Positions 1 through 12,985 of a stretch of DNA of 64,000 nucleotides are shown here, one piece after another. Under the pieces are notes generated by a model. It had not been told where the DNA came from and searched no databases. It was given only the letters and a program-made list of their open reading frames with translations. The stretch comes from Portulaca oleracea (Eukaryota; Streptophyta; Magnoliopsida; Caryophyllales; Portulacaceae): NCBI GenBank assembly GCA_029582165.1, contig CM055870.1:5141832-5205831 (forward strand), given 5' to 3'. The translations under genes were made by a program, and so were the position numbers. Every line of letters begins with the position of its first letter. Positions within the stretch are counted from its first letter, which is position 1.

Positions 1-176
1 CCTGTTGTTTTAAAAGCTTTTGTGGGTCCGCAAAATCAATCTCTCCATGAACTTCATTTTACGGGGGAAGACCGTCTACATTTGGATCCCCTTATACCGT
101 GCTCAAAACATGTTCCTCTAGGAGTTTGTTTGTTGTATTTAATTTCTGTTGTTTTGCTTTCACCATGATTTTGCAG

Positions 177-3100
177 CCGCTGTTCTTTACATCAAGAAAG
201 AGCTTGCATTGTCAACCGCAGTGGAAGGACTTGTGGTGGCAATGTCCCTCATTGGGGCCACCGTCATCACAACTTGCTCGGGCGCCATATCAGATGCAGT
301 CGGCCGGCGCCCGATGCTCATACTCTCCTCATCGCTCTACTTCGTCAGCAGTCTCGTGATGTTCTGGTCCCCTAATGTCTACATCTTGCTACTAGCGAGA
401 CTGTTGGATGGATTTGGGATCGGGCTGGCCGTGACACTTGTCCCGGTCTACATCTCCGAGACATCACCCCCGGAGATCAGGGGAATGTTGAACACACTTC
501 CTCAGTTCACCGGCTCCGGTGGAATGTTCTTGTCATATTGTATGGTGTTTGGAATGTCCTTGACAGCGTCTCCGAGCTGGAGAGTGATGCTTGGTATTCT
601 CGGGATTCCCTCGGTTTTCTATCTAATTCTTGCATTTTTCTTCTTGCCCGAGTCCCCGAGGTGGCTCGTCAGCAAGGGGAGGATGTCTGATGCAAGGAAG
701 GTTCTCCAGAGATTACGTGGGACCCAAGATGTTGCAGGTTGGTTCCTTACTAATAGGAGTAGACTGTGCTTGTTGATGCGAAATATTAGAACACCACGTT
801 TCAACATTTTAATCCTATGTTGATTTAGTGTATGCATGCTTGTAGCCATGAGTGAAATATGCGAAATAGTTTTTCCTGGATGATATCGGTGTTTGACCCT
901 AGGTTTCAACTGTGTGTTAGATATTTTGCTTGAGTGTAAACCATGACGAGGCTGTATGGTAGCTAGGATATTGCATGATTTTGAAAATGAATTCAATGCC
1001 GTATATTAAGTTCGTTTTCTTGTGCCGAATTATCCCATATGCCTTCAATAAATGCTATTTATTCCTTTCTGTGAGTCTGACGTTGAATACATTGGTCGAT
1101 TACCTTGAAAGTACTATAATTTCACACGTGAATGCTAGAATTCCTTTAATAACATTGTAATCTCCAGTAGGCGGATTCCTGAGTGACGTAACCTCCTTCC
1201 TTATAGATCGACTTTGTGAATATTTCTGGTCATTGGGAGTAATTGTCAGGTTTGCTCAGAGTGCGGTTCTTTACGTACTTTCTTTTTGTTTCTTCTGTTA
1301 ATACTTATACCAAATTTCAACATAAGGAAACACATGTAACTTAAAATTGTTAATGAAATATTTTCGCTTCAGCATTGTTTTGTTTGGCGACTAGGAGTTA
1401 CACCTCTGGGAATAAAACGTAAAAGTTGCATTGTAGTTTGTTTCTCGTCAATCTTAAGAGCAAGTTAACTGTTACGACAGTCTGTTCCCCATGTAATATA
1501 ATTTTGTGTGGCAGAGCGTAAAAGTTGTACTAAAATCAAATCAGCCTTCACCCGCAGTTGAGTTATACCATAGATGTGTAGTTAACACAGCCAGATTATT
1601 ACAAACAGCAGCCATACTCGGCAGAAAACATATATATGCCATGCAACAGCTGACATACTCAGTGGAATATGCCAATGTGAAACATATTTATGCGATGGAA
1701 CGTTTGCTCTAAAGAAATCCAATATGCTTGGTTCCTGTCAAAATGCAAACATGGAAATTATACCTATATCTATCGTGCTGTTTTCCTCTACAAATTTGCA
1801 ATAGTTAATGCAAGAGGTTGCTTCTACAGATGAACTGGCATTATTAGTCGAAGGACTCGATGTTGGAGGAGAACCCACAATAGAAGAGTTCATTGTAGAG
1901 CCCGGTAGCCTAATCGAAGGGGATAAAGGCTCGTGGATTGCTCGACCCAGCACTATCGGCCGCATGTCCCAGCACGGGAGCGTGGTGGACCCTCTAGTCA
2001 CCCTCTTCGGGAGTCTCCACGAGAGGCTTCCGGAGCAAGGAAGCCTCCGAAGCGCCCTCTTCCCCACCTTCGGGAGCATGTTTAGCACCGCAGACCCTCA
2101 AGCCACCCACGTGGACCACTCGGACGACGAGGGCCCACAGAGGGATGATGACCTGGTGGAGTCGGGCGGGGAGGACGTGGAGGACGGCTTGCACACAGCG
2201 TTGCTTTCCCACGGGACAACTTGGGAGAAGGACGGGCCCGTTGTGCAAGGGAGTGCCATGAGCATGACGGGGCGAAGGGGGAGTACTCTTATTTTAGGCA
2301 CCGGGGAGACGATTAGTAGTGCTGACATCGGCGGGGGTTGGAAAATTGCTTACCATGTTGACGAGAAGGAAGGGCCCGACGGGAAGAAGACGAAGGAGTT
2401 TAAGAGGATTTATATGCGTCAGGATGGGGGGCCCGCATCGGTCCGTGGGTCCCTTGTTAATATTAGTGCTCCTGAATTTCCGGGAGACGGAGAGTTTGCT
2501 ATCGCTCCTGCTATTGTACGTACAGGGCTTGGCTCCAAGTTGCTCTTGGATCAAAATCTTGTTGGTCCGGCGGTGGTTAATCCCGCTGAAGCTGCTTCGA
2601 AAGTGTCCACGTGGAGGGCTCTGCTTGAGCCCGGTGTCAAGCGAGCGTTGATCGTTGGAATAGGGATTCAGATACTTCAGCAGGTACGGAAGTCCCTTTA
2701 CGTCTTTTCTTTTTATTTTTTTCCTTTTTGTTTGATCTCCTAAGATTGAAATATATGGAATGGATGCAAGTTCAGCCTCTGGTAAAGAGCTCATATGGCT
2801 GTTGCATGTTAATGCTCGGAAATCGCACCTCACGACTTATGAATCCGATATGACAAAAGGGTCAATAAGTAGAGATTTCTTTTTCTGATGTATGTGAAAT
2901 TCGTCAGATCACTGATATTGGGGATTTATATCCTCCATTTCAAGATCCTATCTAGAAAGACACACTGACAGTAGAACAGTATGAGTTTGATCCATAGTTA
3001 CCGTGAACGCTACATACGGCTGTGACCCACGTTCCCGGAACAAGCGTTCCGAAGTCAAAACTAGACTAAATTTGTGTAAAAATTAGCGACTCGCGTTCCA

Positions 3101-4533
3101 GGACTAACGACCCGGGAAGCGTTCCTGGTAACTATGGTTTGATCATCTCTGGGTCGTGCAATTGCGAAGTGCGTATTATTTTCTTACATCTTGTTTTTAC
3201 TTGGCAGTTCTCGGGTATCAACGGCGTTCTGTATTATACCCCCCAAATTCTCGAAGAAGCAGGGGTTGAAGTTCTTCTGTCTGATCTAGGGATCGGGTCT
3301 ACATCGGCATCATTCCTGATCAGTGCATTGACGGCTTTCCTGATGCTTCCTTGTATTGCTGTTGCTATGAGGCTCATGGATATCTCTGGCAGAAGGTATT
3401 ATCTTCCGTTGATATTATTTTGCTCTGTCATTCAGTGCAACAGTTATTACGCCGTGTAATAATAAATTACATTCACTCTCTGACGATGAGAAACATGTTT
3501 CCGTCTTCAATGTCTTTATCACTTGCCTCGTAACACTGTCATCCTCTTTTCCGAGTCTGTTCTGTTGCCATATCTTAAAAATCTGCGTAAAAGCAACAAA
3601 ATCTAAGCTCCACAGCATGCTTTGTTTTTACAAGTCTGACAAAGGGCTTGAGCTGTGCTGTCATCCAAAAGATTATGAACCTGTCAATTCGGACGGACGG
3701 GTCGGTTTTGGGTTGGGTTCAATGCGGGTCGGTTTCAGGTTGGGTCTATTCCCGGGTCGGGTCAAATTCTTCCAGGTATTTGCATCTGTTTGAATCTGCC
3801 CATACCATCAAATGATCCAAAGTTTTAGGCCAGGCAGCGTTTGGTTACCAAACTTTTCCGTGAAAGCTGGTCACTGTTTCCCAAACGGACCAAAATTTTC
3901 CATGTTGGATTGAGTTTAACGAGTGGAAAACTTTCCTCCCCCGGAAAATTTTCCAAGATTCTGCCAGACACTTAACTTTTGCATATCAATTGCATGTTTA
4001 AGAATCCTAATACACATTCCTGACAACTGTTATTTCCTTCCTCGAAGATCTTTCTATTAACCCAGGATGACGTTTTTTTTTTCTTTTTCCTCAGATCACT
4101 GCTTCTGACCACACTCCCCGTGCTGATAGTCTCCCTGATAATCCTCGTAATCGGCAGCACCGTAAAGATGAGCTCCGTGATCCACGCCGTGATTGCAACT
4201 GTCTGCGTGATCGTCTACTTCTGCACGTTTGTGATGGCATACGGGCCCATCCCAAACATCCTCTGCTCGGAGATCTTCCCCACACGGGTCCGGGGCGTGT
4301 GCATCGCCATCTGCGCCCTCGTGTTCTGGATCGGTGACATCATCGTGACATACACTTTGCCCGTCATGCTCAACTCCATTGGGCTGGCCGGTATATTCGC
4401 CATCTATGCAGTCGTGTGCGTCGTGTCGTGGGTGTTTGTGTACCTGAAGGTCCCCGAGACGAAGGGGATGCCCCTCGAAGTCATCACCGAGTTTTTTGCA
4501 GTGGGGGCCCTACAAGCTGACAAAGATGATTGA
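177..4533 (+). CDS. TMT1: Tonoplast monosaccharide transporter (TMT/MSSP type), 5' partial
   Basis: Proton-coupled vacuolar sugar carrier of the major facilitator superfamily, expected to load glucose, fructose or sucrose into the vacuole. Exons: 177-737, 1815-2683, 3208-3395, 4095-4533; phases join in frame and give 684 residues plus a split first codon. The short first exon (about 27 residues, first helix) is outside the window; bases 1-176 are intron. Visible marks: GRRPM after helix 2, the PETSPPEIRG-type loop motif (here ISETSPPEIRG), PESPRW closing the N-terminal half, then a roughly 250-residue hydrophilic central loop rich in Ser, Gly and Asp/Glu, typical of TMTs and known to be phosphorylated in the family. 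After it come QQFSGINGVLYYTPQIL (hexose recognition), SGRR, FPTRVRG and PETKG, ending in QADKDD. The family is about 730 residues. Which paralogue (TMT1, 2 or 3) is not decided by what I can see; the symbol rests on neighbourhood. Confidence 0.93.
2993..3136. mobile_element. hAT-like MITE with 8-bp target duplication, TMT intron
   Basis: A 144-bp element begins CATAGTTACC and ends GGTAACTATG (10-bp perfect terminal inverted repeat). It is flanked by identical GTTTGATC at 2985-2992 and 3137-3144. An 8-bp target duplication is typical of hAT elements. It lies in the intron after the long central-loop exon. Confidence 0.8.
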
Positions 4534-5677
4534 CCGTTGTCGGATCGAAAAATCGGGGAGCAAAAAAAACAACACAGTCCTGATCAACCAGTCGACACTG
4601 CTGAAAGAGTTGTGTTCTTGCTGCTGGGAGTGGGATTATCATGTCTTCATATTCTTCCTTGTGATTCCATTCAAAGTAACAATAATTTTGATTCCAACAG
4701 TAATATATCAAATTCACAAGAGAAATCTCTGTTATTATTATTATTATACATTATATGCATATATAGCATTGCTATTATTGCTCATCACAAGTCTAGTATA
4801 CTCCCTCTGTTCTACATTAATTGTCCATTGATGTTATTAATTTCTCCAACAGATACAATGAATTAGTATATGAAAGTACTATTATTAGATTTATAACAAA
4901 AAAAATACTATCATAAGGATATAATGTTGTAATTTTTAATAAGATATGTTATAACAAATTCTTAGTCAAAAAGGACAACGAGGATAATTAATATGAAACA
5001 GAGAAGGTACGTTGTCACTATATGTATGAGGTGAAAGTTGGTTACATCTATTTGCTTAAACACTGTGTTAACGAGACTATATTGAGGTATCTTGTTGTTG
5101 CCGCTGCTTCATGTTAACTAAAAAAATGATCTCTTATGTGGGGGAAATGGGGAAACTCCGATACATTATGAGAAGGTTTCTTGATTAGGCCTTTTTTTTC
5201 TTTTTTATAAAGGACAAGGTAAAGTTAGATAAAATAACGTTTGTATACTATGGTAAATATTGACAATTTTAGATGACTATTAGAAGTTAAAAGTGCGACT
5301 GACATGAAACTTGAATAAGTTTTATATTATTTTCTAATTTTCACAGACAATTACCAATGTTTAGCATAATATACACAACCTTATTTTACAACCCTTCCCT
5401 TACCCACATTAAAAAAAAAAAGGGGGGCTTTAGGCATTATTTGGTTCACATGGAATTCTGTAATATGAAGTGTTGGTTCAACTTCCAGAATAGAACTTGT
5501 ATTATGAATGAAAACCACATCTGCATGAACAGCCAAGGGTGAATAACAGCAACTGAACTTGCTATATCTGACAATTTATGTACACTCACACTGTTGACAA
5601 ACTAGATGTTTTGATTCACAAGAAATTGAGCGAACATTTTTGCGAATCAACAAGCACAAAAGCGCTGCCCGTATGTA
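4534..5677. other. Convergent intergenic region between TMT and MCD1
   Basis: 3' ends of the two flanking genes converge here. The first part is presumably the 3' UTR of the transporter. It holds a Stowaway-like element at about 4799-5009 and AT-rich DNA, including an A10G6 run near 5410. No further gene is recognisable. Confidence 0.6.
4799..5009. mobile_element. Stowaway-like MITE downstream of TMT
   Basis: TA-flanked element with ends CTCCCTCTGTTCTACATTAA and the inverted TTAATATGAAACAGAGAAGG. Internal AT-rich sequence matches the other copies in the window. Confidence 0.75.
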
Positions 5678-8600
5678 TTACTTGTTTAGATTTTCAGCAT
5701 CCTTGGCAGAGGTAGCATCATAATCAGAAGTCTCGGAAACCTGATCTGATTTAGCAGGCTTAAACTCGGTCACTTGACCATTGTCACTGCTGCTGCTGCG
5801 TTCTGCTTGTTCGTTCGTTTTCGTGTTCATCTGTGTCTTGAATGCTCTCTCAAAATCCTTGGCATTCATCAGATCAATAGTCAACTTGTTCAGCTTTTGC
5901 TCCTGCATGAAATATATGTTCCCATGAACTTGTGTATTGACAAATCATAACTTAAAGGACTGGTAAACTTCCTGTGTGCATAAATGATACACAACAAGAA
6001 TTAGCGACCCGCGTTTTGGGACTAACGACCCAGGAAGCATTCCTGGTAACTATGGTGCAATTAATTTTTATTTGTCGGACCATACCACTCAAAACTCCTA
6101 GAGACCAAACATTTGCAAAATAACACAGTAGCAGATAATACAAATTAGCACATCCAAAAGGTAATTATCAAGTAGAGAGATGTGCAGGCAAATATCTTAC
6201 ATTCTGCAATGCTTCCAATTTCTTTTGCAATGCATCGTGCTCAGCCTTTATGCGGAATGGAACACCATGCTTCTGATAGACATTGGTTTGTGCTAGGTCT
6301 TCATCTATATCATTGGTTGTGGTAGCAAAAGGATGATTTGCAGGAATCCACCGGACAGTATCCGGGTCAACATCAGGTGGGATTGGATCTCCTTCCTTGA
6401 GAAATACCTTGGGCCGTTTCCACTGATACGCTCTTGATCTTCTTTTCTGATGAATGGCTCGCTGCTCTTCTGTCAAAGTAACAGGAGCCAGGCGATATAC
6501 CTTCCCACACATCTCAACTGTGGAATTGCCATTGGAAACCTTCACCATTGGATTGTTGAATGGGTCGTCATATTTGATAGGTTTTGAACTGTGAGGATGC
6601 AAAGTAGTACTATTTCAAATTATTACCATGCAACTTAATACCAATCAGTGATTGAGGATATAAATATAATTCCTAGGGAATTTCCAGTGAAGGATGGCGA
6701 TTTAGGGTATAAAACTGAAGGTATCGCTTCTATACAGTAAGGGTCTGTTCTTTCCAATGGTATGGAAAATTTGGGAAAAGTAATGATCGGTAAATTCAGG
6801 TTAAAGTTGAATATAGGAAATATGGGAAGAATATGTAAATTAAGGTTGAATCAGGTAAAGGGGCATTAACCTCCCGAAAGAACAGACACTTAGTCATCAA
6901 ATCTTTAGCACTGATTGCAAGAGCTTTACAAAAACACAAGGCATAATAACACGACAGCAAACACATGTTCAACCGTTGCACATGCCAAGAAGATATACAA
7001 GGAGATTAGAGCCATACATGCCTCTTCTATCAGATCGAAGCTGGCCACGTCTAACAAGGTCAGCCACTGAGCCAATATGCTTTACTTTTACCCTTGACCT
7101 CCTGGTCACATAAACTCTCACAGCAATGATCAGGCATGCGGTTGTGATAATTATTCCAAGTATTAAATTAGCTCCTGATTGTCTTTTGATCTGAAAAAGT
7201 ACCAATAAATACATAAATAAACCACCAAGAAAATTAGTGAAGGCCTTATGTGCAATACAAGTATACAACCCTCGTAATTATTTTAAAAAAAAGATCACTC
7301 AGTCATGCGAAATGAATTCCAGTCTGTATTTATAAGTTTGGAGACGCATGCAACCATTATTACATATTATCCCTACATGGCCAATATATATTGCATGCAC
7401 CCGGAGCATGTGCTCCGGATATTTACAAGTGAACAATCATTGAAATAAAAGTGAACAATCTAATATCTGTGGTGAACAATCTAATATATGTGGGTGAACA
7501 ATCATACTATCTAGAGTACGTGCTCCGGATGCACCTAATACATGGCTACATCTGAATTCTCCAAATACCATCTGGCATCTCCTCAACACCCCCCCCCCCC
7601 CTCTCCTTTCCCAAATATGCAAACTGGAATGGTCAAATCATCTCCGGGATGACAAAAGCAGACTGCCCTTTTCTGCTTTATTACAGGGATAATCTATGCT
7701 GATTTCCTCATGAGTCATGATGAACATAGGTACAGCTGACACAAGAGGGGCCTGACTAATTACGAAATTAAGCTTCATTTCCATCAGAAATAACAAATGT
7801 CAACCCAACCTAGATTCTCAGCAGAGCACTCTGTGTCCACACCTCTCCTTATGAAAAAAGCTCATGTCTTTCTCAAACCATGACTGTTGCCTCATTGCTA
7901 GCAATAAAATGACCTCCCAACAAGGTTAATGTTTACAGGAGACACAAGAACGTCACTAGGGGAACCTGAGACGCAATAATATCCAACCCTATACAATATA
8001 CATATTTACAGTCCTGAAAAAAGATATTTCTTCAACTTAGATTGTAATGGACTAAAGTAAAATGCCCCATTAAACCTTCTCTGTTTCTTTTCCATGAAGT
8101 AGTATGGTACCGAACGGTTTTCAAATCTTCAATCAATTGGAACCAGTCTCTCTAAATTGTAGAATTTAGGGGTAAGACCGCTATATTCGACCTCTCCATA
8201 CCTTGCCCTCTGGCAAGATCCTAGAGCCTTGGTTTAAGTCTTGATTCATGAGTGCTTCTGAGGAGCAAAAATTTAATGCAGCTACAGTCATAATCAAACT
8301 CAAACAAACCCAAGCACAAAGTCCGCTTACAAATGCCTCCCTTTCTACATAAATTGCATATGAAACATCTTCATTGACCTTTGGCTAGAAAGAAAAAGAG
8401 TGACTACATTCTACTTCACTCCAGAAGAAGGATAGTGTGAAGAGACAGCATTCATTAGCCCACTACAAAACACTTGCCTAACAGATTGTCAGATTCTTTA
8501 TTTCCATTCAACCATAACCATACCCATACCCATAGTGCTAAAATAACAATCACCCACTTTCCTAATTTTTCAACTTCACTATGTATCTACTAGCAAATCA

Positions 8601-9170
8601 CCAAAATAACCAGAAGCACAACCAACCTCCATTGCATACCAAGCAATAGCTCAGCGACATCAAAATTTCCATTTTACTCATACTCATTGAAACTTGAAAC
8701 TACGAGGAATTAGCAAGTAGCACAAATTTTAACACAGCAATATCAAAACAACAACATTTATAACAACAAAACATGTAATACACTGACCACGAGAACAGCA
8801 GGAGGAATAGGAATAGCAGCAACAGCTTCCTGCAATTTGACGAAGGGTTTCCGAAAATCAAAGGAATTAGGGTTTCGCAATTCCAATTTATCTCCACTGG
8901 GCTTAGCTGAAATGCTGGAATCACTCGTACAGGCCGTCAAAACCAATTGTCTGTTGCAATTTCTTCGTCGATTGAATCTCAAATGAGCGCAATCTACCCT
9001 AAATTCAGTCCTGAGCTCAACCCCAATTCCATTGAGATTGAATCGATGCTGCAAAACACCGACATTGGAAACAATCATTCAACCTTCAGCAAGACATTGT
9101 ATTATATCATCGTCGTCAAAATGAGAGAGCGAAAGATTACCTGAGGAAAGAGGGAGCAGAGGGACGCCAT
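5678..9170 (-). CDS. MCD1: MCD1-like chloroplast division site protein
   Basis: Plastid inner-envelope protein; the Arabidopsis family member (MULTIPLE CHLOROPLAST DIVISION SITE 1) positions the FtsZ ring together with the Min system. Exons on the minus strand: 9170-9141, 9048-8788, 7190-7018, 6588-6201, 5902-5678. The chain gives 358 residues, close to the roughly 350 of Arabidopsis. The tiny first exon encodes MASLCSLFPQ, then comes an Arg-rich, Ser-containing transit-like region. One strong membrane helix lies at about 106-122 (LILGIIITTACLIIAV), preceded by a hydrophobic Pro/Val stretch at about 83-97. Next are the conserved block GSVADLVRRGQLRSDRRG, KYDDPFNNPMVKV, CGKVYRLAPVTLT and WIPANHPFATT, a coiled-coil-like KAEHDALQKKLEALQ and a Ser-rich acidic tail. 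The 1.6-kb second intron contains a SINE-like fragment. Family assignment is from memory of the protein, supported by its place beside TMT. Confidence 0.78.
5997..6054. mobile_element. Truncated hAT-like MITE, MCD1 intron
   Basis: Only the right part of the same family (AATTAGCGACCCGCG ... CCTGGTAACTATG) is present, inside the last MCD1 intron. The left end is missing. Confidence 0.65.
6738..6895. mobile_element. GGTCTGTTCTTT-type short MITE, MCD1 intron
   Basis: Left AAGGGTCTGTTCTTTCCAATG, right CCCGAAAGAACAGACACTTA; 158 bp, AT-rich interior with AAATTAAGGTTGAAT. Confidence 0.65.
7395..7535. repeat. GTGAACAATC-type dispersed repeat, MCD1 intron
   Basis: CCGGAGCATGTGCTCCGGAT ... GAACAATCATACTATCTAGAGTACGTGCTCCGGATGCACC, with four GTGAACAATC motifs. 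A relative lies at about 50273-50365 in FKBP18 intron 1. Ends are near-palindromic. Confidence 0.5.
8034..8216. mobile_element. SINE-like fragment, MCD1 intron
   Basis: Shares about 175 bases (ACTTAGATTGTAATGGACTA ... GGAACCAGTCTCTCTAAATT ... TTAGGGGTAAG) with 63312-63484. The second half resembles the 3' region of plant SINEs as I remember them. No A-tail or target duplication identified. Confidence 0.45.
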
Positions 9171-9509
9171 GATTGGCAAATGGAAGCTTGAAATTGCATT
9201 CAACAGTAATCACAAACGAGTGAAACTGAAAAATTGCTAGGGTTTTAATTTAAGAAACAGACAGAATGAAAGAAATCAGAAGAAATTGGGGGAAACATTT
9301 GTATTTCTGTGCGGTGGTGTGTGTCTGTTTGAAGTAGACGAAACTTACGAAAGTGAAAGTTGGATAGGAACATTTTGGAGGTGATTGCTTCAAATTTTAA
9401 CAGAAAATGGTAATCCAATTGGGCCATAGCCCAAACAAAATTAGGGTTCCACATTTGGTACAGCCCAATTAAGCCGTTGAACCTAATTGCGTACTAGCTT
9501 TTAGGGTGT

Positions 9510-9867
9510 GTAAAATTGAGTAAATTACATTTACCCTATCTGACATTTGTGGTAATAATTTTTGCACACCCGACATTTGAGAAATAATTTTCACCCTACC
9601 TGACATTAAGTGAAAGTGATTTTTAGTGACAAAATCCGATCACTTCTCATCAGAAATAAAACGATGAAAGGACCATTTAAGTCATTTCCTTCTAAATATT
9701 AATGGAAAACATGATACATTCAGATAGCCATATAAGGGCATTATTGTATTTCCTCATTTCCAATGAGAAGTGACAAGATTTTACCGCTAAAAATCATTTT
9801 CACTTAATGTCAGGTAAAGTGAAAATTATTTCACAAATGTAGGGTGTGTAAAATTCATGAGTAAAAT
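9510..9867. mobile_element. Long-armed inverted-repeat element
   Basis: Left arm (GTGTGTAAAATTGAGTAAAT ... CCTGACATTAAGTGAAAGTG) pairs with right arm (CACTTAATGTCAGGTAAAGTG ... GTAGGGTGTGTAAAATTCATG) over most of its length, with a small loop at about 9650-9760. Non-coding. It lies 340 bases upstream of the MCD1 start codon. Confidence 0.75.
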
Positions 9868-10406
9868 GCAGTTGAGTAAAAATTAAATTTTGTTAATTTT
9901 TGATAATTTTTAGTAAATTTTGGCACCTTTTGTCATATTTATGCTAATATATCAAAATTAATTTTTTTAACTTGGATAAATTTTGGTAAATTTAGACAAA
10001 ACTGGTAAATTTTGGTAAATTTAGACAAAACTGATAAATTTTGATAAATTGAATTTACTGATGAATTTTAACATGCGCTTAATGTTAGTTTTCTGCTCAC
10101 GCTTCTTTATTTTTAACATGAGTTTACTATTCATCTACACGCTAATTCATCACGTTAAAAACTTGTTTTCTACTAATGGCATTTGATGATCTATACATTT
10201 ACACTTTGCATTTAACGTAGTATAATAATTTCTATTTAAAAAGTAGTATAATACAATTTAAGTTATCTTTCATTTGATACATAGATATAATTCTAACTAT
10301 TTAAATTGGTTCTCTTGATGCTTTAATTGATTAATTCATAAATTTATGAAAATATTTTTTGAGTTAGTTTATTAGGTAATCCAAATCCTTCATACAATTG
10401 ACTCGC

Positions 10407-10456
10407 TTAGCATTATAGAAAGGAATATATCTTAGCATTATAGAAAGGAATATATC
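10407..10456. repeat. 25-bp perfect tandem duplication
   Basis: CTTAGCATTATAGAAAGGAA plus TATAT occurs twice head to tail. Confidence 0.85.
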
Positions 10457-12721
10457 TTGATAGTTTAAATAAGTTTTTATGAAATGTCAATTGATTGCTA
10501 CATTCATCTCATACAGTCTGAGTGGTAACCTATGATCATGCTATTCTTTTGGCCAATGGGCCAAAAAATCTTTGTTCAAATCTTAATATGGCCCAAAATA
10601 CTTATTCAAAATTCTTGTAGCTGAAAGTTATACAATATTAATCAGAATTGAATGTATCGACACTGTAGGCATCGAAAATGTTGCGATTATTATAGAGCTC
10701 AATGACGATTTTCCTTGACCAACCTGCTTCATGGGGCTAAAACACTATAGCGAGTTCCTTGAGTCGAAACTAAGTTTCAATTCTTGTAACTCACATAGAA
10801 GTTCTAGCATATTTTTGGATCGAGTCGAGTTGACCTACTCCTTCAACTCTAAAGGTTAAGTGTTGGTCAACCCAAATCTAGCTAAAGGAATTCTAGGCTT
10901 ATCTAGTTAAGGTTGACTAAACAATAACCACCACGGTTAAGTATCAAGTCAACCTTGGCATTTGATTCGACTTACCTTCTATAAGCTTTATGATTTTAAA
11001 TTTTCTTCTCGATCACCACTCCTTAACCTTGCTTATAACTCTTATTATGAAAGGAAATGACTCTCCCTCTGGTCACACCCCCAAAGTTTTGAACACATTG
11101 ATCCTCACAAACTTCAACTCTTATTATGTATTTTCTAATACTAAAATCATCACCTTTTATCATTGTAAAGGTGACATGGCATTGCTAAGTCACTTCTCTA
11201 ATTACAAAAAAGATTAATTTTAAATCAAAGAAACGCATTCCATTTCTGCCACGTCACCTTTTCAATGATGGAAGATGGTGTATATCATAGTGAATACATT
11301 TGAGCTCTATACATACTGTTTGAGGTTAAAATCAGTTTAAATTATATTCAATCAAGATTCTAAAAATAAAGATTATTGAGCACCAAAAATTATGTTCTAT
11401 TTTACACATGTAAGTCTAGCTACAACTTTTTTAAATGAAATCAATCTAATCCCTTTTATAGAAAAAAGAAGAGGTTAAAAAGAAGCAAAAGTGAAAGATG
11501 ATGGTTGTTGATGTCATTTTCTTATAGTGAAGTGAGATGGATCCCCATTATTATGCAAGAAAAAGAACCTGAAGTTAAGAATGATGGTAGGTTGCAATTA
11601 ATTAATAATTAATGATGAAGTAGTTTAATTCTTCTTAAATTTTGGAGGAAAACATTTAATTTTGAAACCATGGTTGGTGACATTCCCATTTTCAAATTGT
11701 TTATTGGAGACAAAAAATGATGGGTCTAAGAATAAGGAATAAAATGGTCTAAAAAAACCCATATGCTTTGACAATGGAATTAATTATAAGATAATAATAG
11801 AATAATTCCCCATTAAGTTGGACTTAAACCATTTCATTGGGTAAACCACCAATACTAGTGGAGCTCTCCTAAGTCATTACCATTAAAATGTTAGGTTTAG
11901 ATATCTTAAACCACTCATCATCATTCATTCAAAACTCAACCCAATATACCTCTAATTTTGTTAATTATGTGCATGTCACATCAATTAGAGTTGTTAAAAA
12001 ATTATCTTTGAATAAGGAATAAAATGGTGTGCAATAATGTATTATTTTACAAGTTAAGTTGGCTTATAAAAAATAAAAAATGAGATAAAAATAACCTATG
12101 AATGAATCGATGGTGCAACTTAATATAGCTAATATTATTAAACAACTCTCATTGCAAAATCTCAATTTATTTGTAAGTCAAAAGACTCAAAACATTATGA
12201 GTATAAATTTGACTCATATATTTTACGGATACTATATTGTGTGTATAAAGGATAAAAAAAATAAAAATTCAATACAGAAATCAAATACCAAAAATTGGGG
12301 AAAAAAAGAAAAGAAACTCTTTTTCACCCAATATATATAGTCTTTCAGGAGTTTTTTTAAATTCATTTCAAATATTATATTACATGAAATTCTATAAATT
12401 TTCTAAATTGCATGAAACATTTATAATGGAGGAAAAAATAACATGAAAAGTTACTCATCCCAAAAAAAATACAACAATAAATCATAGTTTATTTAGAATT
12501 AAACTTTACAAAATAATATCTCTTTTTTTTTTTGTCAACATTAGAACAAGTGACAAACAGGAAAATGGCATTATAAAAAAGACAGCACTAATTTAAAATA
12601 GAGAGATAAAGTATAATTTTCGTTTTCCATGTGGTATGTATTTTTTTATCATGCCCTCAAGCATATCATATATATATATAACATATTAAAACACAAGATG
12701 TTGACATATAATTATATAATA

Positions 12722-12979
12722 TTGACGTCCATAATTATTTGTCAATTTTTCTAACTATTTTGTCTCTTTTTATTTGTCAAAGTACCTAACTTTTACAATT
12801 CAAGCATTCATAATATCAATTCTATCACTAATAAATAAATTATTTTTATCTCATTCCAACGGTATTTTTAAGTGTGTTTTTGACAATTTAAAAACTTTTC
12901 ACTTCATTTCTCAAGTTTATTGATTTTAATGAGTTAGTTGTTGTGAGTTGTGACATACAATTAGGGACGGGGTAGTACA
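12722..12979. mobile_element. Stowaway-related MITE
   Basis: Left part ACGTCCATAATTATTTGTCAA with the internal TTGTCAATTTTTCTAACTA also seen at 39960; right end ATTAGGGACGGGGTAGTA. Immediately followed by another copy at 12986. Confidence 0.5.
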
Positions 12980-12985
12980 CCATAT

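Noticed and set aside
1808..2743. Reading the long TMT ORF as an independent gene
   Set aside because: It is the central exon of the transporter, with acceptor at 1814 and donor at 2684; both neighbours join in phase.
10990..12340. Small plus-strand ORFs at 10990-11217 and 12098-12340
   Set aside because: AT-driven frames, Lys/Asn/Ile rich, with no exon structure or recognised family.
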